From: Yponomeuta sedellus
Taxonomy: Eukaryota; Arthropoda; Insecta; Lepidoptera; Yponomeutidae
Direction of reading: 5' to 3'
Assembly: GCA_934045075.1 (NCBI GenBank)
Contig: OW203722.1
Location: forward strand, 3,193,001 to 3,257,000
DNA: 64,000 nucleotides
A program made the position numbers and the translations under genes. Under the pieces are notes generated by a model. That model was not told the origin of the DNA and searched no databases. It saw only the letters and a list, made by a program, of their open reading frames with translations. This document shows, one piece after another, positions 31,536 to 43,415 of the stretch. Within the stretch, counting starts at the first letter, position 1. Every line of letters starts with the position of its first letter.

Positions 31536-32404
31536 AATTTTTAGTAAGATAAACATTCCTCTTCTTAATGAAGTAATACGAACATTGATGGAAGATGCAA
31601 CGAGGAAGTACTACTTAGTTTTCTTTATTTAAGGACCGTGTTTACCGCCAGATTACAATGCGGTTCGTTATAGTCATGAATCCACTGGGACAGAAAACTA
31701 ATACTTGTAGTGGCTTAAAGCGCTCGCACAATGTGCTGGTAGTGCGAATTCCAACGAGCTTTGCTCCGGAGTAAAGAAGTTTTTTCAAACAAATAGCTAC
31801 TGGAAAAACCATAATTCAACTATTCCTAACGGAAAAACATAATTCAACCAAGTTTAAGGAATACTGACTAGTTTATGTTCAATAGATAGACTAACAAGCT
31901 AAAGATAAAGATTTATTTATTTGCTAAAACATGTGTCAGTGAAAACACATAAGCATGCATTTTCGATATTAAATAAATTAACTTCGGATCTACATGTTCT
32001 ACTGTTATCAGCGTACAATGAGAGTGACGGAATGTCTGGATATGGTTTCAATCATTTCTTTTAATTGCACATAGAAAAAATGTTTGGACTTGTATTACAA
32101 AAATTGCCATACTTGTAATTATAAATATTGCAATCCATATGTTTAATAACTTATATCAATAATATAATACCAAGTTCTATATATCGCCACAGAAGAAAAT
32201 CACAAAAAAAAAAATTCGACAGTATTGAAATACTGCGAATAGTATAGTTATAAGTACCTATAGTATAAAACTATAATTGCGTAGTAAATGACAATTTGAT
32301 GTAAGTGCGCTTTTGAAAATCAAGTGTATTTTGAATCGTAGTGAACTTGCATTAGAGCTTTATCTTTGTTGACAAAATGTAAGAAGAAAATACCTATAGT
32401 AAAA
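31536..32404. other. AT-rich intergenic sequence, no clear feature
   Basis: Stop-rich, no recognised repeat. Confidence 0.4.
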
Positions 32405-32622
32405 AAAAAAATTAAAACCTATTTATATGTACGTAATTCAGAGAATATTTAAAGAGGTTCGAAATTTCTCTGATGCCGGTGGGTCACCTATTAGCTCAGT
32501 TGGAAAGAGCGCTGGCACGGATAGCCAGAGGTTGCGGGTTCGAATCCCGGCATGGGTGGGATTTTTAGCTTCTAAATAGGTTTTTAAAATTGTCCTTAGC
32601 ACGGGTTAGTACATTAAAATGA
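32405..32622 (+). mobile_element. tRNA-Lys-like SINE with short inverted head
   Basis: Begins with a 12-base inverted piece (AAAACCTATTTA), then leader TACGTAATTCAGAGAATATT, a tRNA-like body (TTAGCTCAGTTGGAAAGAGC...GGTTCGAATCC) and the sense tail through TTAGCACGGGTTAGTACATT. One of the few copies with body and tail in the same orientation. Confidence 0.78.
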
Positions 32623-32639
32623 ATATAAAAATATAGTGG

Positions 32640-33774
32640 ACTACTCCTTAAAGCATTTTAATATATATATATATATAATTTCCCTGCGAACACCAAATGT
32701 TTTATCTCCATCCGTTCATGGAAATAATAAACATTAAGCAGCGTAATATCGCTGACGCAACAATAGTTGTTGTTACTTATTGTTTTGCAGATAAAATGAA
32801 AGCATAAATGAAAGGCCTTTCATGATGTAACGTGAACTATTATGCCCAGAATACAATCAGCCCTGGGATAATAATTACCCTTTGCGATTGAATCAGGTCA
32901 CGGTGAATTATTCCGATTCGTCGGAGCAAATGTCACGGACAGGAGATATCTACACCTTTCTTCATTGCGACCTCGACCGTAGTGTAATTGAATAGAATAG
33001 ACGTAAAATGTTAAAGTTGATTCGTTGTCGACAGTACTGTAAAACGGAATGATTAGAAAATGGGGTACGTAAAGAAACAAAAATGGAAAAAGTTTTTTTT
33101 TCACTGATATCTGATATTGAACTTGCAACTATAGCGACATCTGTTGATAGGTTTATCGATCAATTCATATCAAGAGGCGTCGCTGTAGTTATAAGTTCAA
33201 TAGGAAATCTTTTTGTTTCCCATTAAATAATGCGGTTATTGAGAACTGTTTCGGGACTGAACGGTTACTGTTTCCCTTATTAATTCCCTATTAGCACAAT
33301 GTATCTTCTTACATGTAGATTAATTGGCTGTGCAATGCTCATCGAATTGTCGTATTGTTAGATAGATAGATAGATAGATAGATAGATACAGAACACTTGC
33401 ACTGCAGATAGACAACACTTTACTGAACAACCAGAAAAATAATACAACCATTATTTCTTAAATATAAGTACGCAATGTTATACAATCGGCGGTCTTATCG
33501 CTAAAAACGATCTCTTCCAGACAATCTTTGAACTGTGTAGTTCTATAAAAAAGGGCTCTAGTCATTGTCTACCGTTTGAAACGAAATCGAGTGCAAACCA
33601 AACACACTTATCAGGTGGCTCGAGAATTGGATCGACGGCTACAATCGCATGCGCAAGGTTGATGGCTGCAAGAGAAGGCCAACGAAAGGGAACTACTGAA
33701 CGTTGCGACACGACCAGCGAGCGTGACCTATCACGAATGTAGTGGCGCCATGAGATAAACTGCATCAAGGGAGG
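32640..33774. other. intergenic sequence with two microsatellites
   Basis: Contains a TA run (about 32660-32680) and (GATA)7 at 33361-33388. The 68-codon minus frame at 33562-33768 has no motif that I recognise and no repeat similarity within the window. Confidence 0.4.
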
Positions 33775-34339
33775 TCCTGGAGACTGGTCGGTGTAGTGTC
33801 AAACAATGCGAGCGAGACTGATGTTTGTACTCCCGCGCAACGTTAAAACCTTATTTGAGAACGCAACGCTAGCACGCGTTTTAGGTAATAGAGGCGGTAC
33901 CTGTGAATAGTTGTGATAGTTTTTTTTTTCCTTCGGTTTGACTGTGATATTATTGTGATTTATTTTTTCTGGTGCGTGATATTTTCAAGTGAGACTTTTA
34001 AGTGTAATTTCTTTTGGTAAGTGTTTATCTTTTTTATAATTTTTATTTTTATTTCCAAGTGTATATCTCTAAATTTTTTATTCGGAGTGTTTTTGGATTT
34101 TTCAAAACAATGCAATTTTTTTTTAATTTAGTTCTGTAAGATAAAAATAATTAAAATTGGGCAGTCATAAGTTTAAAGTAATTTGCTTTCTTAACTCTAC
34201 CAAAAAGAAAGCAAAGGAACTATTTAGTTAATTATATTACTTTTAATATGTTTTGTTACATACTAACACGAAAACACGAAATTAAAATAAGCTTAATAAT
34301 AAAAAAACCTATAACGGAAAAAAATTCAGTAGTAAAAGT

Positions 34340-34480
34340 CCAATACATACTTACATACATAAACTCACGCCTGTACCTCAGAGGGGTAGGCAGAGACCAG
34401 GCTAAGCAACTTGCATCCATCGTGATAAACCTATTTCGCTTCATCAATTTTAATTAGTCGCTGCATAAACGGACCTTGGT
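34340..34480 (-). pseudogene. LINE C-terminal remnant, short
   Basis: Minus-strand fragment with the GATGAAGCGAAATAGGTTTA / CTCTGAGGTACAGGCGTGAG landmarks of the tail seen complete at 56736-56960. Too short for the class. Confidence 0.45.
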
Positions 34481-34539
34481 TTCGTTTTTCGATTTTGATT
34501 ACTTTACCTTTCACCATTTAAATCTATAACTATAATCAG

Positions 34540-34600
34540 CCCACATCAACCCACTGCTGGGCATAGGCCTCCGTTTTTCTGCGCCATTCCTCACGGTCCT
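34540..34600 (-). repeat. LINE 3' fragment (CAGCAGTGGG type)
   Basis: Contains CAACCCACTGCTGGGCATAG and a CCTCACGGTCCTGTGCTAAC segment, a frequent end of lepidopteran non-LTR elements. Confidence 0.45.
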
Positions 34601-34639
34601 GTGCTAACCTGTCTTATTTTATATAAGTATGTGTATTTC

Positions 34640-34835
34640 AATTATATTTGTTATATTTAGTCAACCTAGGTTATGTAAAAAATTACTCTTATATTATATT
34701 GTTTACTGGCACTACCCCTGCCACTGTCCGCATCATCGTGGGTTAGCTGGAAGAAAATACTATCTAGTATTAAGCTCGCCTTTGTACAAATTTGTTTTAG
34801 TGCAATAAAGAATAATTTTCATTCATTCATAATCT
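34640..34835 (+). repeat. LINE 3' end with TTCA tail
   Basis: GGTTAGCTGGAAGAAAATAC, then GCAATAAAGAATAATTTTCA and a TTCA repeat. The reverse complement of the same block occurs at 49000-49080. Jockey-like 3' UTR is the likely source. Confidence 0.5.
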
Positions 34836-34974
34836 GATCCATTTCTGACCCGCAAATAAATAGCCATTTGAATAAATATCAATCACCACGAGTAACTGTG
34901 CCCCGCGGTTTATCGATTTTCCCATGGGAATAAGATATTTTCCCGCAGTAAAACGTAGCGTGTGTGTGAATGCA

Positions 34975-35090
34975 GGGTGTCAGTTAACTCTATACCAAAT
35001 TTTACCAAAATCGCTCCAGCCGTTTAGACGTGAAGAAGTAACAAACATACACACTCACATACTTTCGCATTTATAATATTAGTGTGTTGT
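34975..35090 (+). repeat. RTE-like LINE 3' end
   Basis: AAAATCGCTCCAGCCGTTTA, ACAAACATACACACTCACAT and TTTATAATATTAGTGTG: a common lepidopteran LINE terminus of RTE type. Confidence 0.5.
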
Positions 35091-35157
35091 GATGATAAGT
35101 GTGATTACGTATGTCAATTACGTAGTAGCTGCATCACTCGCTGTGAAGGAATAAGTC

Positions 35158-35292
35158 TTGAGGGAACCTGATTGAGAGGTGTTCACATAGCAATGAAATT
35201 GCCAATCGGCCAGTTGTGGTAATACTCGTAAACCCATACTCTCTCAGAAAGAGGGCCTGAGCCTTACAAAGGGACGTATATAGGGTACATCA
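35158..35292 (+). repeat. SINE S3 copy, diverged
   Basis: GAGGGAACCTGATTGAGAGG, TGAAATTGCCAATCGGCCAG and GGGCCTGAGCCTTAC landmarks with several changes. Confidence 0.55.
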
Positions 35293-35297
35293 TTATT

Positions 35298-35692
35298 AGG
35301 GGAACGGTGGTAGCTCAGTGGGTAGAACCATGGACTGGCAAGCGAGAGCCCCAGGTTCGATCCCGAGTGCGGGCATGTACCAATGACTTTTTTTTAATTT
35401 CAAAGTTACGTACATTTGCGAATTTGTAGTCGCAATACCACACGCTAACGGTGAAGGAAAACATCGTGAGGAAACCCGTGGCTTGGTTGGCTCTGCTCGT
35501 ATTGACTAGTCTTTCCTGTGGGCTAGGCCGACTAAGCTGTCAGGATGGTATAGGTGCTGGGCAAGCCTACACCATCTATAAAAGCATGTCCCAGGCACTA
35601 CAGCGTCGGAGTGGTCCCTTCACCCATCTAGTGTAAGTGAAGATACCACTGGACGCTGTATAAATCATCTCATTAAGTAGATGCAAAAAGGC
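35298..35692 (+). mobile_element. tRNA-like SINE S2, best copy
   Basis: The head GGTGGTAGCTCAGTGGGTAG (A box) and CCAGGTTCGATCCC (B box) are intact and tRNA-like. A ~300-bp body follows (GAAGGAAAACATCGTGAGGA, GGGCTAGGCCGACTAAGCTG, AGCGTCGGAGTGGTCC) to CATCTCATTAAGTAGATGCA. Pol III-type promoter boxes are visible. An S3 copy lies directly upstream. Confidence 0.82.
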
Positions 35693-35819
35693 CAATTACA
35701 ATTATTATTGTTTTAAATTACCTCCCCTTTTCCCTTCTGCCACTGGATAATTTATAATGTCAATTATTTACATAATTATGTCACAAACGTTAAAAAATAA
35801 TGTTACAATTTAAACTACG

Positions 35820-36170
35820 TGCACATTTCAAAATCTAGATCATTTTGGAGAAAAAAAATCTAGATCATTGTGGGGAAAAACTGTTTTTACTAAACCTAAG
35901 TTTTTAAGTTAAAATTCATGAAATAGTTTTTATTCAAAGTAGCGTAGAAACTGCGGCTTGACGAATGTTACAAGTCTAACTAGGAATCCATTTCAAAATC
36001 TGGGTCATTTTGCATGAAAAATGGATAAAAAATGGCAATTTTTGTCTTTTCAAAGTCCTTAGGTAACGGAGCTTACAAAATTAAAGTAAAACATAGAACT
36101 CGTGCATTGTACTGACTTTAATTCCAGATATCATTGTCTTTGATTTTGTACTCTAGAATAAACTTATAAT
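35820..36170 (-). repeat. LINE 3' UTR, antisense copy
   Basis: Reverse complement of the 3' UTR at 25960-26180 (ATTCCAGATATCATTGTC, CATAGAACTCGTGCATTGTA, GCAGTTTCTACGCTAC). A 30-base TCTAGATCATTTTGGAGAAA piece is duplicated at its start. Confidence 0.65.
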
Positions 36171-36289
36171 ACCTTTTTGAGATGTGTAGCAGTTCTATAA
36201 GGAACCAGTATCGACCTCAACGGAACCACTAGTATAAAATTTTTATTCTATTATTTTTGTATAGGTACTCGTTGTCATGGCTCATAAAT

Positions 36290-36874
36290 AAAACATTTCT
36301 TTAAAAACCTATTTATAGGCTAAAAATTTCACCCATGCCGGGATTCGAACCCGCAACCTCTGGCTATCCGTACCAGCGCTCTGCCAATTGAGCCAATGGG
36401 CGACTCACGGCATCAGTGAAATTTCGAACCTCTTTACAATATTCTCTGTATTACGTACAGGCAGCGACATCTGACTTAAGCAAATTGCATGACTTACAGC
36501 CCCGACTACCTACTTTGCAGTTAGGTTTTAACATCGGAACGATATCACTGTACCCACATGATTACACTATTTTTATTTTTAATGCACTAACCCGTGCTAA
36601 GGAACAAATTTAAAAACCTATAAGTAATGCAATTTGCTTAAGTCAGATGTCGCTGCCTGTACGTAATACAGAGAATATTGTAAAGAGGTTCGAAATTTCA
36701 CTGATGCCGTGAGTCGCCCATTGGCTCAATTGGTAGAGCGCTGGTACGGATAGCCAGAGGTTGCGGGTTCGAATCCCGGCATGGGTGAAATTTTTAGCCT
36801 CTAAATAGGTTTTTAAATTTTTTCCTTAGCACGGGTTAGTGCATTAAAAATAAAAATAGTGTAAAACATTTCTT
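36290..36874 (-). mobile_element. foldback SINE dimer with 12-bp TSD
   Basis: AAAACATTTCTT at 36290-36301 and 36863-36874 encloses 561 bp. The order is an antisense SINE copy starting at TAAAAACCTATTTATAGGC, its leader, an antisense tail (AATGCACTAACCCGTGCTAA), then a complete sense copy (36620-36862) with tRNA-like body and tail. The antisense tail lies directly beside the leader, so a tail-to-leader dimer must have existed in the source RNA or formed by template switching. Confidence 0.85.
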
Positions 36875-36924
36875 ACTCTTACATTATCCTGTGCGCCGGT
36901 TTATTGTGAATAAATTATGATGTT

Positions 36925-37075
36925 AACATCGTGAGGAAACCTGAGTGATTGAGGTGTTCAAATACCTCAGCGCTCAAAATTGCCAATCCGTGGCGGGCAC
37001 GCGTGGTGATCAAGCCCATTCTATCTCTGACAGAAGGCCTGTGCCCTGCAATGGGGCGAATATAGGCTACAAAGT
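36925..37075 (+). repeat. SINE S3 copy
   Basis: Near-consensus copy: ATCGTGAGGAAACCTGAGTG, GGTGTTCAAATACCTCAGCG, GGCGGGCACGCGTGGTGATC, AGGCCTGTGCCCTGCAATGG. Confidence 0.72.
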
Positions 37076-37364
37076 ATTATATAGATAGATGGATAGAGAT
37101 AACATTCTTTACTGTACACAGAAATTACAGTAACATAAATCTTATCTATATGAAGGTGTATGAAACTGCAATCCTATGCAAGTGAGTCGCTAATCGAGTT
37201 GTTTGCTAAAGTCACATCAGACAAGATAACAATTACGTCCGAATGAGTGTAATATATGTCACTATAAATGTTTTAGAGGGAATTCAACTTTGAAAGCGGG
37301 ATAGTCAGGTAAACTTGACATTTCCGCACATACTCGTAGCCTCAAAGTTAGGCCATTGTAAGTA

Positions 37365-37545
37365 GTCATTGAGGCTAAAAATTACACCTATGCCGGGACT
37401 CGAATCCGGCCTCTGGCTAACCGTGCCAGCGCTCCCCCAACTGAGCTAATGGGCGACTTACCGGCATCAGTGAAATTTCGAACCTCTTCACAATACTCTC
37501 TGTATTACGTACAGGCAGCAACATCTGGCTGAAGTAATTTGCATC
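37365..37545 (-). repeat. tRNA-Lys-like SINE, antisense copy
   Basis: Minus-strand copy with tRNA-like boxes (GGGACTCGAATCCGG, CAACTGAGCTAATGGGCG) and leader (ATTACGTACAGGCAGCAACA). No inverted partner. Confidence 0.75.
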
Positions 37546-37940
37546 ACTTGTCTAATAGCTAGCTATAGTCTTATTTTTTATAATAGGTTATAGACTCCTA
37601 AATAGAAGGGAAAGGGCAATCGCAATGCGTGTCCACTCTGGACAAGCGTTTTCAGTACCTTAATCACTAGGCTTTCCTCAAGATGTTTTCCTTCTCAGAG
37701 CTTTTGCTACTATAAAGTTGTGGCGAGCACATGTCAACTCTGCGCGCGCACTACAAACTCCAACATTCCTGCATCGCGCAATCAAAGTGTTTCAATGACA
37801 TACCATAAATATAACGTCCGACTAACAATAGTTGGACCGGCCGTCCCCAGGCATACGATCTGCCTGGCGGGAAATTTCCCTTTATAGTGGAAGAGCACGA
37901 TCACCCGCTCTTCTCTATAAAGTAAATAAACATTTTTGCG

Positions 37941-38278
37941 TAGTATTTGTTCTTACGTAGAATCGAAGCCAATAACTTTGCTCTCTGAATTACGTAAAGT
38001 TGTTTATTTACTTTAAAGTAGCAACAGAGGTTTTGCTATTATTAAGTTATTAAACAACTTTACGTAATTTAGAAAACAATGTTATTAGCTTCGATCCTAC
38101 GTAAGAACAAATACTATGTAAAATAGTTAATAACTTTGCTTTCTGATTTACTTAAAGTTGTTCATTTACTTTATAGTAGCAACAGACGTTTTGCTACTAT
38201 GAAGTAAATAAACAACTTTACGTACTTAATTCAAAGAGCAAAGTTATCGGCTTCGATCCTACGTAAGAACAAATGCTG
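37941..38278. mobile_element. two adjacent foldback MITEs
   Basis: 37941-38116 is a long inverted repeat: TAGTATTTGTTCTTACGTAG...AAAGTTGTTTATTTACTTT pairs with its complement to AACAAATACTA around a CAACAGAGGTTTTGCTA centre. A second copy (38127-38278), lacking the outer ~28 bases at its left end, follows after about 10 bases. Non-coding. Confidence 0.8.
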
Positions 38279-38639
38279 CCTATGCGTAATACCTCTCTCT
38301 CTCTGAGAGAAGGCCTGTGACCTGCAGTGGCACATTATTACCACAAAGACCGCCTCGCAGCCAAATACGTAAGGCTTTTTAGATAAGGTTTATGATAGGT
38401 TTCCTCTTATTCAAATTAAATTGTGAGTTATTTGATAAGCTCTGCACTTAATCAAAGATAAAACACGGAGACATTTTTTTATTGACGTGGAATTCACCAT
38501 TTCCAGAGTTGTTATCAGTCTTTTTCATGTTTTATGATATTTCAACGTTTTCTTTGCTGAATTTTTCAGCCTCCGCATGTAATAATAACAGTAAAAAACG
38601 TCCAAATAGTAGCTGTGGAGAAGTTATAGTGGTTATACC

Positions 38640-38800
38640 ACCCGCTAAGCGTGAAGAAAAACATCGTGAGGAAACCTGTGTCTGTGGTGTTCAAATACCT
38701 TAGCGCATGAAATTGCCAACGTGCGGTGGGCACGCGTGGTAATTAAGCCCAAACTCTCTCTATAAGAGAAGGCCTGTGCCCTGCAGTGGGGCGCAGGACA
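38640..38800 (+). repeat. SINE S3 copy
   Basis: GAAAAACATCGTGAGGAAAC, GTGGTGTTCAAATACCTTAG, GTGGGCACGCGTGGTAATTA, AGGCCTGTGCCCTGCAGTGG. A separate 3' scrap of this family lies at 38290-38340. Confidence 0.7.
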
Positions 38801-38904
38801 GCACAATCACTTGAGCTAGTTCCAATCTAGGGTAGGCACCCTGTGATAATGTAACCAGACCAGGACGACACAGGCATAGCAAATTACCCAGACTGGGGAT
38901 GCCT

Positions 38905-39092
38905 GTACGTAATACAGAGAGTATTGTAAAGAGGTTCGAAATTTCACTGATGCCGGTGAGTCGCCCATTAGCTCAGTTGGAAAAGCGCTGGCACGGATAG
39001 CCAGAGGTCGCGGGTTGGAATCCCGGCATGGGTGGAATTTTTAGCCTCTAAATGGGTTTTTAAAATTGTCCTTAGCACGGGTTAGTGCATTA
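38905..39092 (+). repeat. tRNA-Lys-like SINE, sense copy
   Basis: GTACGTAATACAGAGAGTAT leader, body CATTAGCTCAGTTGG...GGTTGGAATCC (B box mutated) and the tail GTCCTTAGCACGGGTTAGTG. It runs into a perfect 22-bp hairpin at 39093-39142. Confidence 0.75.
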
Positions 39093-39142
39093 AAAAGAAT
39101 ATAATCAAGTGATTGATTCCAATCACTTGATTATATTCTTTT
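39093..39142. repeat. perfect hairpin at SINE junction
   Basis: 22-bp arms (39093-39114, 39121-39142) over a 6-base spacer GATTCC. It joins the tail of the tRNA-like SINE to a head fragment of the 5S-derived SINE (39106-39165). Confidence 0.85.
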
Positions 39143-39879
39143 GGTTCGACTAGGCCACGAACGCTTCACTTAAATGGGTAGGTTTTGAGAATGGAACAGC
39201 TGAAGAAAAAACTACTAACAGCAGTAAATTTGTTGTCTGCTTAGCGGTGGTCTGGACGAAATTACTTTCAGCAATAAGGCCGGAAATTGTACTGTACTAT
39301 GTTATTGCTTAAGTCTCGTATGTAATTCCTGGTGTACACATAATAACGAACATTCTATTCATCTAGATTACATTTATAAGCACTCTCAAAGAGTTGTTTA
39401 CGTTTAAGGAACGTTTATCTGGTACATAGTATAACTAAGCAGTTCCACAGTCATACCATACGCATCCATGAAATCATACTGGGAACTACCCAGGTTGTAC
39501 TGTTTTCTTCTGTGGTAGTAGGTATCAACTGCGTAAAAATGTTTTACGTAATTGTTGTAACAATACCTACTCTGGGTAATTCCCGGGATGATTAACACAG
39601 TTTCCACAATTTCTCTTTTTTATGTGTGTAGTTATTTCTTTATCTACTAAACAACTTATTGTTGAAATAACGAAAAACAATAATGGGGAACTTCGTAAAA
39701 CTTATATTGGCATTGCTTTTGTACCCTGAAAGACATAAAAATCTGAAGAGAAATTAAAAAAATCAAGCCATAAATATTTTTCTAATAATTTCTGACGTCA
39801 TAGTTTAAGCTCGTTTTGTACGGTGCATTTCCGTACGACGTGACTAGAATGACTTTTCAATCCCATTATCTAAAGAGCA

Positions 39880-40015
39880 ATGCCGGTGATAGCGGACTGG
39901 TAGAACGCTGGCCTCTCTAAGGGAGTTCGTGGGTTCGAACCAATGTTCGAACCGCTGTCTCAACGACCCAAAGTGAGTCTTGGCCTCCAACACAAGAAGT
40001 CGCCACTCATTTATT
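39880..40015 (+). repeat. tRNA-like sequence, SINE head
   Basis: CCGGTGATAGCGGACTGGTA (A-box-like) and GTGGGTTCGAACC (B box), then CGACCCAAAGTGAGTCTTGG. Related heads occur at 54570 and 63860. Not a credible tRNA gene because the acceptor stem does not pair. Confidence 0.5.
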
Positions 40016-40019
40016 TACT

Positions 40020-41630
40020 TAATACGTAAATATTACAGAAACATACAAGACTAAGAATAAGTTATTAACAGTTACAATGCAAAAAGAGAACTGGAATATG
40101 AATCAACATTATTAGGGGGCACGGTAGTGCCCCCGCCAAGTCGAGCGCGAAGCAAACACAGCCGTACCATCCTTGACCGGAACCATTTCGCCACATTTTC
40201 AGCCCCTATTTGAGAACCTCTGAATAAGACCAGAACGCAGAAATTTTCGTCATCCAGTAAGATATAATTATTTATTTACATTTGGAGATGTTAAAAATAC
40301 AGAAAGTAAAATAATACAAATAAACCATGGGTTAGTCTCACAGTTAGCACTAAATTTAAAGGAAAGTGGTTCTAATTTTGAGTTAAAGTTCATTATTATA
40401 CTTCAATGTAAAAAATATTTATAATTTTATTCATACGGAGCTAGAAGATAATCACCTTATTAAAAATTCAAAATTTCAAGTCTGTATTTCATTTAGTTCC
40501 GAAATTAAGCGAAAGCAAAGTTTCACATTTATGACACTCACTCACTAATGATCATCAAAATAGAACGAGAACTTCTAGAGAGCTGAAATTTGGTACAGAG
40601 TTAGGGTTTACTAGCCACATAAAGAGAAAATTATAAAAACTAGGATAATCGACGATCTGGAGTACCTGGTGACCCTAATTAGAAAACACTATAGCGCAAA
40701 CCAAACTATTAGAAGATTATTACCTATTTCTTTTATTGATTTGGCTTGATAAAGCTGCGTATTTCGATAATACTTATGTAGAGGCGAACCTGAAACAAGC
40801 AGTATATTTTTTTCCAGTAAAGACGGACTACTAATCACGGCCAAGTGACACAACATTAACTATAATAATAAAGAAATCGCAGTAAGAAACCTAATACTTG
40901 GCACGACTTTGTCTTGATTTCATTACTTTTTAGAGATAATCGAGCAGCTCCATCGAGACTTGGCTATTTTTTACTGAATGTTTTTGGTGGGATTATGTCT
41001 CTGTGGTAGGCTTGACAGCAAGCAGTGCCTTCAGTTAAATGAGCCGGATTCTAGTTACAGAAGTGATCGTAGTTTCTTGTATAATTTCTTCTTGGACAGT
41101 AAATTAATCAGAAGAAAAAAAAGGAAATTAAGCATTGCGTGTGTGTTTAGAGGAGTATGATGTTTGTTTTATAAGGGTAACATTAATCGATTTCAAATGC
41201 TATTTTTCCTTTTATCCAAATTATATACTCATTCTAAACTATATGTCAAAAATATGTACTGAGCAAACTTCCAAAAATATATCTCATAAAGTTCGTTGTT
41301 ATGGTAAGGTAAAGTAGAGGGCGGGTCTTGAATAATTTATGAAGAGTACCTACACAAATTTGCTTACCTGCGGCAAAAGTATTTATTCTTATACTTTATT
41401 CCACGAACAATATTTTGTACCATAACTTTTTTCATAGTTATTCCTATGAAAAAAGTAGTATCAAAGTAAATTTACTGTTCCAGATTGACCGATCTGTGAA
41501 CCACACCGATGGCTTTTAATTGTTTTTTCCAAAGTTGTTATCTAACAGATAAACCTTATAATGCATGTGCATTTGGGGCCCTGAAGCGAGGTATTCTTTT
41601 AGAGAAAAATACACACATTTTACGTACACA
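40020..41630. other. AT-rich intergenic sequence, no clear feature
   Basis: No repeat family or coding frame that I can support, apart from a 13-bp-arm hairpin at 41425-41456 (CTTTTTTCATAG/CTATGAAAAAAG). The longest frames are about 60 codons. Confidence 0.4.
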
Positions 41631-41636
41631 CACAAA

Positions 41637-41912
41637 ACGCTCGTGGTCTAGTCGAACCGAGTGATTGGAATCAATCACTTAAGTTAAGCAACAACAGGCG
41701 CGGTGCAGAATGGGTGACGGTCCCGTGACTACCGCTAGTGACATATTCCCGAGCATGGTGCTGGCTTTCACGTAATGACAGTTGGTTAGCCATGTCAGAC
41801 TCCTTTTGGGCGGCTTGATAAATTCTGACAATAAGGCTCGCCACTGTCTTACAATCCTCCACCAACCCACACTTGACACTCGTGGTGGGATATGTAGTGG
41901 GGGACATGCAAA
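41637..41912 (+). mobile_element. 5S-derived SINE copy
   Basis: Head CGCTCGTGGTCTAGTCGAAC, GTTAAGCAACAACAGGCGCG, then body and 3' part to GTGGTGGGATATG. Slightly shortened in the C-box region and in the middle. Confidence 0.82.
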
Positions 41913-42298
41913 GGGTTCTTTATTACTTAGGGTACTTTATTCTGAATACAATTAATCTGGAGAGAAAGTAACTTAAATACTTTAACTTGACGTTGGAAAT
42001 GAATGATTTTCACAATTTTTGCTGACTTCAAAAAAGGAGAATATTTCTCAATTCGATAGGTATATTCAATTTTTTTTAAAATACCATGACACCTATTGAA
42101 ATCGTGATAATACACACACAATTTTATTTTGTTTGTTAGGCACGTACAACAGGTAACAAACTCAGTTGAACATAATATTGTGGTTATGTTTTAGTTACAA
42201 TGAGTCCAGCATTATAAAACTACCAGAGCACCTTACTCCAAGTATGAACAATACAGCCCTATAAATATTTATTACATTTTCGACCTAGAGCATTTATC

Positions 42299-42345
42299 AT
42301 TAAAATTATGTACCCAGTCGTAAGCACTGGGTGCATAATTTTAAT
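42299..42345. repeat. short-spacer hairpin, 20-bp arms
   Basis: Arms 42299-42318 and 42326-42345 pair with one mismatch over a 7-base spacer. Sequence otherwise unique in the window. Confidence 0.82.
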
Positions 42346-43144
42346 AAGCTTAGTTCCGGGCTCATTCTCTTGAGAAGTCTAGTAAGGGAATCCGGAAGAA
42401 AGCCAATAACTCACAGCTCAAGTTCGACCAAAGTCACTCTGTGGGACGATATTTCCTTACTATCACATTTATGTTCGACAATTACTAAGTATTTTCTCTT
42501 CGCCTGCTATCTTTTCTTATCTACTGTCTAATCTGTCAACTATTTTACGAGTGTGCTTTCAAGTTTATTCTTATTATCGTCTTGTTTATCAGTTTAATGT
42601 CAATAACAATTAAATAATACCGTAGAGGTGCCATAAATTTCTAAAATGCGCAATTCTAGTGAAACCCTAAATTGGAGTTATTCTTTAGAAACTTTAGTCA
42701 AAATCGTAACGAAAACCGAGTGTGTGACGTGTTTACATATTTTTGCGCTTGAAATTATCAATCAGCGGCAGGTGCGCGTGCTAATGAAGCCTATACTATC
42801 TTTCTGAGAGAAGTTCTGTGCCTTACAGCGGGACTGATTTATGCAGCGTTTTTTAGCTTTTACGCTCGTGACGAAAAATTCCTATTCCAAAGAGGACTTC
42901 CTGTTTGGGTACTGTACATGTGTGAGCGGCAAGCCTTGGGTAGTACGGCGGCGGTACGAGTTATGCATGGGACTAAAAGGTCGGAATTTGACAGTTAAGA
43001 CGCGATTTTGACGTGACTTGCGATATTGTTGAAATATGGAAGGTAGGGATGCTGGTGATCTTGGGCAGGGCAGCACAGCAGACGTAGATGATCTTGAGTC
43101 GTTGGTCTGACGAAATTCGATATTCAGCCTTTTTTGCCCCACTG

Positions 43145-43415
43145 AGACACGGGTCTCCTGCAGCATCGGAGGAAGGTTAGGCCATACTCCACCACGGGGT
43201 ATAAGTCCGGGTTGTTAAAGGGTTGTAAGACCGTGGCGTGCCTTACTGTCAGAAGTTATCAAGCCGCTCATAAGGCCTCTGACGTGCCTTGAGAAGCACA
43301 GAAGCGCCCGGAAAAATGTCACGGTCACCCATCCTGCACCTGACCGCGTCTGTTGTTGCTTGGCTCAAGTGATTGATTCCAATCAATTGGTTCAACCAGG
43401 CCACGAGTGCTTCAG
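43145..43415 (-). repeat. 5S-derived SINE, antisense copy
   Basis: 3' part (ACGGGTCTCCTGCAGCATCG), body and head (GATTGATTCCAATCAATTGG) are present. Part of the 5S-like region is shortened. A sense 3' fragment follows at 43480-43600. Confidence 0.75.

Noticed and set aside
42882..43166. 94-codon minus frame as a gene
   Set aside because: No motif, and it overlaps the 3' end of a 5S-derived SINE.
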